From NCBI GenBank assembly GCA_023395555.1, contig JAEWYQ010000035.1:1-47857 (forward strand): a stretch of DNA of 47,857 nt, in the 5' to 3' direction. Positions 41,384-47,857 of the stretch are shown here, one piece after another; position 1 is the stretch's first letter; each line of letters begins with the position of its first letter. A program made the translations under genes and the position numbers. The notes under the pieces were generated by a model. The model did not search any database. It had not been told where the DNA came from and saw only the letters and a list, made by a program, of their open reading frames with translations. This DNA is from Bacillota bacterium (GTDB taxonomy: Bacteria > Bacillota > Clostridia > Lachnospirales > Lachnospiraceae).

Positions 41384-42085
41384 ATGTCATATATTGAATT
41401 CAATCATGTTATTAAAGAGTATCATACCGGAGGGGCAGCCATCAGGGCGCTGGATGATGCCAGTTTTAATGTGGAAAAGGGGGAGATTGCCATCATCCTG
41501 GGTTCCTCCGGCGCGGGTAAGACAACCGCCCTCAATATTCTGGGAGGAATGGACACAGCTACCTCCGGAGAGATTATCGTGGACGGAAGGGACATAAGCG
41601 GATTTAATGCAAAACAGCTTGTCAGCTACCGCCGGGAGGATATAGGTTTTGTCTTCCAGTTCTATAATCTGGTGCCTAATCTGACGGCTCTGGAGAATGT
41701 GGAACTGGCTGCCCAGATTCGGAGCAATTCCCTCAATGCAGCCGAGACCCTTGGGAAGGTCGGACTGGGAGAACGTATGGGGAATTTCCCCGCACAGCTT
41801 TCCGGCGGAGAGCAGCAAAGGGTCTCCATTGCGCGGGCCATTGCCAAGAATCCCAAGCTGCTGCTGTGTGACGAACCTACCGGAGCGTTGGATTATAATA
41901 CAGGGAAGCAAATCCTGCAGCTTTTGCAGGATACCTGCCGCCGTGATAAAATCACGGTGTTGATTATCACTCATAATTCTGCCCTGGCTCCTATGGCAGA
42001 CAGGGTGATACGTTTTAAAAGCGGAAAGGTAAGGGATATCACCCAGAACACCAATCCAATGCCTATCTCAGAAATTGAATGGTGA
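41384..42085 (+). CDS. ABC exporter ATPase, MacB/LolD type
   Basis: ATG 41384 gives 233 aa; the upstream in-frame codons at 41360 start with a TTG and lack support, although the ribosome site (AGGAA) is weak and rather distant. Walker [10 protein letters not shown] (40-48), the Q-loop [18 protein letters not shown], signature LSGGEQ (139-144) and Walker [13 protein letters not shown] are complete. The sequence belongs to the MacB/LolD/FtsE group that powers FtsX-like permeases, and the next gene is exactly such a permease, overlapping no bases but only 4 apart. Function is expected to be export or extraction of a lipid, peptide or antibiotic, under TetR control. Confidence 0.92.
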   Translation: MSYIEFNHVIKEYHTGGAAIRALDDASFNVEKGEIAIILGSSGAGKTTALNILGGMDTATSGEIIVDGRDISGFNAKQLVSYRREDIGFVFQFYNLVPNLTALENVELAAQIRSNSLNAAETLGKVGLGERMGNFPAQLSGGEQQRVSIARAIAKNPKLLLCDEPTGALDYNTGKQILQLLQDTCRRDKITVLIITHNSALAPMADRVIRFKSGKVRDITQNTNPMPISEIEW

Positions 42086-42089
42086 TGAT

Positions 42090-45000
42090 ATGATGAATGC
42101 TTACATTAAGGATGTATTACGAACGGTAAGAAAAAACGGCAAACGCTTTATTGCCCTGATGTCAATTACCGCATTGGGTTTGACCGCCTTTCTGGGTATT
42201 AACGCTGCCTGCAGGGATATGTATCTGGCCGCTGACCGGTTCTATGACCGGCAGGGGCTTTTTGATATCCGGGTTTTGTCCACCCTGGGACTTACCGAGG
42301 AGGATGTGGAAGCGCTGCAAAGGATATCCGGTGTGGAGACCGCCGACGGGGCCTACAGTGAGACGGTATATACCATGCTAGAGGACGGCGTTACCCGTAA
42401 GAGCGCCGAGATGGTAACCCTCAGTTTCAAAGGAATGAATATGCCCTATCTGATTCAAGGGAGTCTTCCGCAGAATGCGGATGAAATAGCCGTCACTCAG
42501 AAGTATCTGGATGAGACAGGAAAAAGCATAGGGGACAGCCTGACAATGAAAGAAGATATGCCGGACGAGGGCAAAACGGATACTGCAGGGAAAGAAGAGG
42601 ATGAGACAGGAAAAAGCGATGGGGCAGCAAAAGACGGCGAAATAGCGGGAGATGGCAGTATAGAAGGAAATGGTGGTACAAAAACGGATGATATAACAGG
42701 AGAAGGTGACGATACAGAGGAAGATACGGATTTTAATTCGGTGGACTGGAATGCAGAAGCTCCTGCCTTTAAAAACACACAATATATTATAACAGGAGTT
42801 GTGGTCGGCCCCATGGATATTGCCAATAATAAGGGCAGTATGGCTTTCCGCTCCGCCGGGGCAACAGATTATTCCTTCTATGTTACTCCTGAAGCCGCGG
42901 ACAGCAGTATCTATACAGCAGTATACCTTACGCTTAACGGCATGGCCGGATTGGACTGTTACTCCAAGGAATACGCCGTTGCGGTTCAGTCTGCCATTCA
43001 TACGATAGAGTCGGAAATCATGGATCAGCGTCAAAAGGCCCGTTATGATGCCGTAATGGATGAAGCCCTGGATAAAATCACGGATGCAGAAAGGGTAATG
43101 AAGGATAATTTCGCAGAGGCCGAACAGCAATTTGCGGACGCATGGACGAAGATGGAAGATGCGAAGCAGGAGCTTGCAGACGGAGAGACCCGGCTGAGCC
43201 AGGAAGAAAAAGATGCTCTGAAAAAGCTGGCTGATGCCCGATCCAAGCTGGAGGACGGCAAGAGGAAGCTTCGTGCGTCGGAAACGAAGCTGACAGAAGG
43301 AGAATCCGATCTGAAGGAAAATCGGCAAAAGCTGGAGGAAGGGAAGACTCAGCTTGGCGAGGAACGCAGGAAGGCAGAGAAGGAATTTCTCCAGGCAGAA
43401 GGGCAGTTTGACAGAAAGAATTCAGAACTGGAAGCTTCCCGTAATCAGCTCTTACCGGCAATAGAACAGTTGAAGCTTCCCTTTGGCCAGCAGTGGCCGG
43501 AGATGGAGTGGAATGACCTGGTATCAGCTTCAGCCGAAGAGACCTTCCGGCAGAGTATGACCGGCAATTCGGATGAGGAGGATACTACCGGTTCAAGCGG
43601 TGCAGAAGGAGATGACGATACCGGGAAGACTCCCGACCCTGCCCGGATTGCCCTGGCTGTGACGGAGGAGCAAAATACCCTTGCAGCTGCGTTGACAGCG
43701 GTTCTGCCGGCACTGGAAAAGCTGCCGCCGGATGCAGATGCCTCCCAGCTGGTTCAGGATATTATTCAGTCAGGACTGGGACTTGGCATGATAGAAGGAG
43801 GACGGCAAGCGCTGGAAGCACAGAGGGCTTCCTATGAAGAGCAAAAATCCGCAGCATTGCAGCAGCTTACGGATGCGGAGAAGGAACTGACTATTAATGA
43901 AGAACAGCTTGAGAAAGCGCAGCAGGAGATTAAGGAAAACCGGAAGAAGATAACTGAGGGCTGGGCTGAGATCGCTAAGAATGAGAAAAAGCTGGGCAGT
44001 GAAGAAACAAAGGCTCTGCAGCAGCTAAGGGACGGATGGCAGGAGTTGTCCGATGGTAAGAAGGAGTTGTCGGACGGTGAAGCAGAGCTGATAGAAAATG
44101 AAATAAAATATCAGGATAAAAAAGCGGAAGCGGAAGGAAAGCTGGCGGATGCCTATAATGAATTAAAAGAGATTGATATGGCACAGTGGTACGTTCAGGA
44201 CCGTACATCAATAGACAGCTATTCCAGCCTGGATAGCGATCTGTCTTCTGTGGAAGCAATTGGAAGAGCATTTCCTGTGCTGTTCCTTGTGGTGGCGGTT
44301 CTTATTTGTCTTACCACAATGACCCGGATGGTAGAGGAGGAACGGGGACTGATCGGCACATATAAGGCGCTGGGATATGGGAATAGAGCCATTGGACAAA
44401 AGTATATCCTGTACTCATTTCTGGCTTCGGCTGCCGGCAGTATTCTCGGGAATCTTCTGGGCTTTCTGGTTCTGCCCAAAGCGTTGATTGCCATCCTGAG
44501 ATCGATTTATATTATTCCCGGCACGACCCTGGAATTTGACGTTTTCTACAGTGCGGCAGGAACTCTCCTGTTCATGGCCGGTATTGTCCTGGCAACAGCC
44601 CTTACCTGCCGATATGAACTGAGACAGACGCCGGCTTTGCTGATGCGGCCGAAGGCTCCCGGCATAGGCTCCCGTATATTGCTGGAGTATGTTCCGGGAA
44701 TCTGGAATCGGCTCAAGTTCTTGAACAAGGTTACTGCACGCAATCTTTTCCGCTATAAAAAGAGATTGTTCATGACAGTGACCGGAATTGCGGGTTGCAC
44801 CGCCCTGGTATTGACCGGGTTTGCCATTCGTGATTCCGTGACTGATATGATGCCGAAACAATATGAAAATATCTACCGTTATGATCTTCTGGCAGTGTCC
44901 GAAGCAGAGGATTATGATAAGCTGGAAAAGCATTTCAGCAGGGATGAGAAGATTGCAGATTTTCTGTCCGTGCAGCTGGGAAGTGTCAAGGTCTTCAATT

Positions 45001-45839
45001 CGGCAGGAGATTCCGGAAGCATGCAGATGGTGGTGGTTCCTGCCGGAGCTTCTCTGGAATCGTATATCTTCATGCCAACGGGGGAAGGAAGCCTTGCGGA
45101 GTTAAATGACAGTGGTGTACTCATTACCAAAAATGCTGCAGAGCACTTGAAATTGAAACGCGGAGATGCTGTTACTCTGCAAAATCTTCAATTAGACCGG
45201 AGCGTGGCTGTAATTGGGGATGTGGTGGATAACTATTTGGGCAACAGTGTTTTTATATCCCAGGCACTTTATGATACCTTGTTCGGTGAATATGAGCCGA
45301 ATGCTGTATATGCGCATTTTACAGAAGAGGTGGAGAATCAGGTGGCTTATGCCGATCATTTGCGGGGAGAAGAATATGTTCTGTCTTCCATCAGCGTTCA
45401 GAAGCTGAGAGAGGAGTTTTCCAGCAATTTTGTTATACTCAACGCGGTTATTCTTATATTAATTGTATTAGCCGCGGGCCTTGCCTTTGTTGTATTATTT
45501 ACCTTGTCCAGCACGAATATATCCGAGAGGGTGCGGGAGCTGGCTACAATAAAGGTTCTGGGGTTTTTTGACCGAGAGGTTCATTCCTATGCGAATAAGG
45601 AGACCCTGCTGCTTACTTTAATTGGAATTCTGGCGGGGTTACCTTTGGGGCATTTGCTCAGCGGTCTGCTTCTGGCTGCCCTGAAGATGCCGTCCTTTCA
45701 GTTTGAGCTGATGATACAGCCGGGAAGCTATTTGTTTGCCGCGGTAGTATCGTTTTGCTTTGCCATTATAGTAAATCTTATCACTAATCGGATATTGGAC
45801 AGAATTAATATGGTGGAGGCATTGAAGAGTGTAGAATAA
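42090..45839 (+). CDS. FtsX-like ABC permease with a giant extracellular coiled-coil domain
   Basis: The likely start is ATG 42090 or 42093, giving about 1249 aa. An N-terminal helix (FIALMSITALGLTAFLGI) anchors it. Roughly 700 outside residues follow, then two FtsX-type membrane blocks, each with three helices and ending in an MxRPK or NxxEAL-like tail (LLMRPKAPG; MVEALKSVE). The outside part contains a MacB-like start (LFDIRVLSTLGLTEEDV), an acidic low-complexity insert at about 152-215, and long helices that repeat the pattern ADGETRLSQEEK, LSDGKKELSDGEAEL, as in YhgE/Pip-like and tape-measure coiled coils. Gram-positive transporters of this type handle bacteriocins, lipids or cell-wall stress. 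Function is not decided. Confidence 0.9.
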   Translation: MMNAYIKDVLRTVRKNGKRFIALMSITALGLTAFLGINAACRDMYLAADRFYDRQGLFDIRVLSTLGLTEEDVEALQRISGVETADGAYSETVYTMLEDGVTRKSAEMVTLSFKGMNMPYLIQGSLPQNADEIAVTQKYLDETGKSIGDSLTMKEDMPDEGKTDTAGKEEDETGKSDGAAKDGEIAGDGSIEGNGGTKTDDITGEGDDTEEDTDFNSVDWNAEAPAFKNTQYIITGVVVGPMDIANNKGSMAFRSAGATDYSFYVTPEAADSSIYTAVYLTLNGMAGLDCYSKEYAVAVQSAIHTIESEIMDQRQKARYDAVMDEALDKITDAERVMKDNFAEAEQQFADAWTKMEDAKQELADGETRLSQEEKDALKKLADARSKLEDGKRKLRASETKLTEGESDLKENRQKLEEGKTQLGEERRKAEKEFLQAEGQFDRKNSELEASRNQLLPAIEQLKLPFGQQWPEMEWNDLVSASAEETFRQSMTGNSDEEDTTGSSGAEGDDDTGKTPDPARIALAVTEEQNTLAAALTAVLPALEKLPPDADASQLVQDIIQSGLGLGMIEGGRQALEAQRASYEEQKSAALQQLTDAEKELTINEEQLEKAQQEIKENRKKITEGWAEIAKNEKKLGSEETKALQQLRDGWQELSDGKKELSDGEAELIENEIKYQDKKAEAEGKLADAYNELKEIDMAQWYVQDRTSIDSYSSLDSDLSSVEAIGRAFPVLFLVVAVLICLTTMTRMVEEERGLIGTYKALGYGNRAIGQKYILYSFLASAAGSILGNLLGFLVLPKALIAILRSIYIIPGTTLEFDVFYSAAGTLLFMAGIVLATALTCRYELRQTPALLMRPKAPGIGSRILLEYVPGIWNRLKFLNKVTARNLFRYKKRLFMTVTGIAGCTALVLTGFAIRDSVTDMMPKQYENIYRYDLLAVSEAEDYDKLEKHFSRDEKIADFLSVQLGSVKVFNSAGDSGSMQMVVVPAGASLESYIFMPTGEGSLAELNDSGVLITKNAAEHLKLKRGDAVTLQNLQLDRSVAVIGDVVDNYLGNSVFISQALYDTLFGEYEPNAVYAHFTEEVENQVAYADHLRGEEYVLSSISVQKLREEFSSNFVILNAVILILIVLAAGLAFVVLFTLSSTNISERVRELATIKVLGFFDREVHSYANKETLLLTLIGILAGLPLGHLLSGLLLAALKMPSFQFELMIQPGSYLFAAVVSFCFAIIVNLITNRILDRINMVEALKSVE
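42509..42617 (+). repeat. In-frame 90-base duplication in the permease gene
   Basis: The 19-base string GGATGAGACAGGAAAAAGC occurs at 42509-42527 and again at 42599-42617, exactly 90 bases (30 codons) apart and in the same frame. The flanks after both copies are similar (ATAGGGGACAGC and GATGGGGCAGC). It marks the origin of the acidic insert by tandem duplication. Confidence 0.7.
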
Positions 45840-45860
45840 TATATTGGATACTATAGGAAG

Positions 45861-45912
45861 GGCTGTTACCGGGATAACCATATTACATGATTCGGGTAAC
45901 AGCCTTTGATTT
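45861..45912 (+). terminator. Probable terminator of the exporter operon
   Basis: GGCTGTTACC (45861-45870) pairs with GGTAACAGCC (45895-45904) around a 24-base loop. A T-rich stretch TTTGATTTATTT follows. It lies 22 bases after the permease stop. Confidence 0.7.
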
Positions 45913-46047
45913 ATTTATGCTCATGCAATGCGTCCAATGCATCATGTCAATCCGTTTTTGCGCAACCCTATACAAAAAGGAGGAAATTTAGTATAATAAT
46001 ATTTCATCAGAAGTAACACGGTTTGTAAGAGGAAGGTGGGGCGTTAT

Positions 46048-46773
46048 ATGAAGATTAAGATTGAATATATTGGCCATAGCGGTTTTTTGATGGAATGGAA
46101 GAACTGCTATTGGATTTTTGACTACTACACAGGCCCTATTCCGGTACTGAGGCCGGAAAAAAGAATTTTTGTTTTCTCCAGCCATAAGCATGCGGATCAT
46201 TTTAACCCGGAGATTCTTTTATTGGCGGAGCGATACCCTAATGTGGAATACATATTATCTAACGATATCAGACTTCCCAAGGAATATCGGGAGCAGGACA
46301 GGATATTGATGGTGAAACCACATACTCAATATCAGTTCGAGGATGGGCAGGGGCAGCAGATTTTATTAAAAACTCTGAAATCGACAGACAGCGGAGTGGC
46401 TTTTCTGTTATCGTACCAGGGGAAGAGCGTTTATCATGCGGGCGATCTGAATCATTGGATCTGGAAGGGCGAGACCAAACAGAGCAATAATAATATGACG
46501 GCAATGTTTGAGAGGGAGATGAAGGAATTACAGGACATTTCTATTGATGTTGCCTTTGTTCCGCTGGATCCGCGCCAGGAGGAGTGGTATTATCTGGGGC
46601 TTCAGAAGCTGCTGGATACCGCCAGGGTAAGATATGCATTTCCAATGCATTTTTGGGACAAGCCGGAGATTATTCAGCAGTTCCTGCATGAGAGGGCCAT
46701 GTATTTGAATGGAGCAGAGATCATGATGGTGCAAGAAGGCGGACAGAAGTGGGACTTAGAGGAAGGCGGGTGA
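46048..46773 (+). CDS. Metallo-beta-lactamase-fold hydrolase
   Basis: ATG 46048 (241 aa) is preceded by AGGAAGGTGG, so I prefer it to the GTG at 46036. The protein has the UlaG-like start IEYIGHSGFLMEW, the metal motif SSHKHADHFN (HxHxDH), a second histidine site in VYHAGDLNHW, an acidic VAFVPLDPR, and a final PMHFWDKPE histidine. All zinc ligands for a dinuclear Lactamase_B_2 fold are present. Substrates in this family range from ascorbate 6-phosphate lactone to phosphodiesters, and none can be chosen. It lies between the exporter and a MarR regulator, both on the same strand. Confidence 0.87.
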   Translation: MKIKIEYIGHSGFLMEWKNCYWIFDYYTGPIPVLRPEKRIFVFSSHKHADHFNPEILLLAERYPNVEYILSNDIRLPKEYREQDRILMVKPHTQYQFEDGQGQQILLKTLKSTDSGVAFLLSYQGKSVYHAGDLNHWIWKGETKQSNNNMTAMFEREMKELQDISIDVAFVPLDPRQEEWYYLGLQKLLDTARVRYAFPMHFWDKPEIIQQFLHERAMYLNGAEIMMVQEGGQKWDLEEGG

Positions 46774-46817
46774 AAATAATAGTCTGACATGGGTTTACAG
46801 CCAGATTATGATACAGT

Positions 46818-47255
46818 ATGAATACACAAGACGCAATATCGTTAATGGCGAGAATAAAGCAGAAGGCCAACGGAGTCATGCTTGCTGAGCTTTCCCAAAA
46901 CGGAATAAAAGGTATCGTGGCATCCCATGGAGATGTTCTCCTGGCCCTTTTTCAAAAGGAACGGATGACAATGGCAGAGGTTGCGGATCAGATTGCCAAG
47001 GATAAATCAACGGTCACCGCACTGGTCAATAAGCTGATCTCTCAGGGGTATGTAAAAAAGGAACGGGATTACATGGATGCAAGAATTGTATATGCCAGTC
47101 TTACATCGACAGGAAGAGAATTACAGCCGGTATTTGACCAAATATCTGAAAAGGTGAAAAAGATCTTCTATCAAAGCGTTACGGAAGAAGAGAAGGAGGT
47201 GCTGCTTCAGATTATAACCAGGATCGACAGTAATTTTAATTGTTTAAATATATGA
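46818..47255 (+). CDS. MarR-family regulator
   Basis: The 145-aa protein shows the winged helix AEVADQIAKDKSTVTALVNKLISQGYVKKERDYMDARIVYASLT, with the DxR wing motif of MarR proteins, framed by long dimer helices. No ribosome site is seen before ATG 46818 (the bases before it read GATTATGATACAGT), so translation may be weak, coupled or leaderless; a later in-frame ATG at 46845 is no better. It starts 44 bases after the hydrolase gene and may regulate it and the downstream TauE gene. Effector unknown. Confidence 0.87.
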   Translation: MNTQDAISLMARIKQKANGVMLAELSQNGIKGIVASHGDVLLALFQKERMTMAEVADQIAKDKSTVTALVNKLISQGYVKKERDYMDARIVYASLTSTGRELQPVFDQISEKVKKIFYQSVTEEEKEVLLQIITRIDSNFNCLNI

Positions 47256-47261
47256 TGATTA

Positions 47262-47288
47262 AAGCGTCAAAAGGTGCTTTTGACGCTT
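47262..47288 (+). terminator. Perfect hairpin after the MarR gene
   Basis: AAGCGTCAAAAG pairs perfectly with CTTTTGACGCTT around the 3-base loop GTG. There is no downstream T-run, so termination may be partial. As DNA it is also a near-perfect 27-base palindrome that could serve as a protein-binding site. Confidence 0.55.
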
Positions 47289-47317
47289 AACCATATGATA
47301 CATAAGGGGGATATCCT

Positions 47318-47446
47318 ATGAAAGCAAAATATATTATCGGAGTAGATGGAGGAGCAACCAAGACGGATTATCTTCTCTGTACAACGGAAGGTGAATTTGT
47401 AGATGCCCTGCATCTGGGGACCGGAAGCCATGAGGTATTAGCATGA
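47318..47446 (+). pseudogene. Stump of a BadF/BcrA-type sugar kinase (N-terminus only)
   Basis: GGGGGA stands before an ATG that opens a 42-codon frame, MKAKYIIGVDGGATKTDYLL and onwards to GTGSHEVLA, then TGA. The DGGATKTDYLL box is the phosphate-1 loop of BadF/BadG/BcrA/BcrD ATPases and N-acetylglucosamine kinase relatives, which are about 300 aa long. The frame is cut after HEVL and its TGA overlaps the ATG of the next gene (ATGA). The rest of the kinase is missing, so this is a deletion remnant. It might still serve as a translated leader that couples to the TauE gene. Confidence 0.75.
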
Positions 47447-47857
47447 ATTCTTTTTTACAGCTACAGGCTTTAAGCCCCATGCAATGGATGGCAGTGATTG
47501 TTGCGGCGCTGTTGGTAGGCTTTTCAAAGACCGGAATCGGCGGGACGGTTATGCTTACGATTCCGTTGCTGGCAGGTGTCTTTGGCGGGAAGGATTCGAC
47601 CGGAATGATACTTCCCATGCTGTTAATCGGAGATTTATTTGCCATTTGGTATTACCGGCGCAGCGTGGACTGGAAAAATGTAATCACACCCTTACCCTGG
47701 GCCCTCGTGGGATTGGTGCTGGGAGCAGTGATAGGCAATTACCTTGATGACAGAGCCTTTGTAGCTTTGATCGGAAGCATTGTCTTATTATGCATGGGTA
47801 TCCTGATATATACGGAGAGAAAGGGAAAGGATTTTAAGGTGCCGAATGCGGTATGGT
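47443..47857 (+). CDS. TauE/SafE family exporter, N-terminal part only (runs off the window)
   Basis: From ATG 47443, overlapping the stop of the kinase stump, the frame is open to the window end (138 codons). The product begins MNSFLQLQALSPMQW and has hydrophobic helices with LVGFSKTGIGGTVMLTIPLLAGVFGG-like segments (the conserved Gly-rich GFSKTGIGG turn), then STGMILPMLLIGDLFAIWYYRR, which is the TauE/SafE pattern. These proteins have about 250 aa and export sulfite, sulfonates or related anions. No ribosome site other than the stump lies directly upstream, which favours coupled translation. Confidence 0.85.
   Translation, partial: MNSFLQLQALSPMQWMAVIVAALLVGFSKTGIGGTVMLTIPLLAGVFGGKDSTGMILPMLLIGDLFAIWYYRRSVDWKNVITPLPWALVGLVLGAVIGNYLDDRAFVALIGSIVLLCMGILIYTERKGKDFKVPNAVW

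Noticed and set aside
1..47857. tRNA, rRNA, insertion sequence, integrase or prophage structural genes
   Set aside because: I looked on both strands for such genes and found no transposase or integrase-like frame and no tRNA- or rRNA-like segment.

Overview
The window looks like a chromosomal segment of a low-to-mid GC Firmicute, most likely a Lachnospiraceae-type Clostridium. The grounds are strong AGGAGG-type ribosome sites before nearly every gene, SBP/permease sugar operons without their own ATPase, a TetM-like GTPase carrying a YacP/Rae1-like domain, and gene contents typical of saccharolytic gut or soil clostridia. This placement is inference. I see no rRNA, tRNA, CRISPR array, integrase or transposase.

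Left part (1-10.3 kb), an accessory region. After the start of an unknown minus-strand gene comes a tight plus-strand cluster: a DUF262 protein, a DUF3696 ABC-type ATPase, an unrecognised 317-aa protein and an unrecognised 182-aa protein. This is a candidate anti-phage module, resembling as I remember it the three-gene Menshen layout. It is followed by an AT-rich RloA/RloB (AbiL-like) ATPase-TOPRIM pair with its own promoter and terminator. Then comes a complete three-enzyme cassette (CapE, CapF, CapG types) for making UDP-N-acetyl-L-fucosamine.

Central-left part (10.3-19.4 kb), one long sugar operon. It encodes a solute-binding lipoprotein, two permeases, two further lipoproteins (one small beta-rich, one large and probably an alpha/alpha-barrel), a DUF1861 protein, a GH130 mannoside phosphorylase/hydrolase and a LacI repressor. 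A perfect 16-bp palindrome overlaps the predicted promoter. The layout suggests capture, uptake and breakdown of a beta-mannoside or related glycan. Uridine phosphorylase and phosphopentomutase (19.7-21.7 kb) form a nucleoside-salvage pair.

Central-right part (21.8-36.5 kb), signalling and unusual fusions. A 1673-aa protein joins a Ser/Thr kinase, an AAA ATPase, a helical repeat region, GAF and GGDEF. After it come a GH2 glycosidase, a decayed ArsR/heavy-metal ATPase chimera on the minus strand, and a PAS-GGDEF-EAL protein whose stop overlaps the start of a TetM-like ribosomal GTPase fused to a Rae1-like A-site endoribonuclease. An AlkD-like DNA repair protein ends the series.

Right part (36.6-47.9 kb): an NCS2 purine/xanthine-type permease (minus strand), a secreted GH18 enzyme with ten internalin-like leucine-rich repeats, a TetR regulator divergent from a MacB/FtsX-type ABC exporter with matching dyad operators, a metallo-beta-lactamase-fold hydrolase, a MarR regulator, a 42-codon stump of a BadF-type sugar kinase, and the start of a TauE/SafE exporter. 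The strongest candidates for undescribed biology are the TetM-Rae1 fusion coupled to a c-di-GMP enzyme, the kinase-to-GGDEF receptor, the four-gene defence cluster and the mannoside operon with its unassigned lipoproteins.
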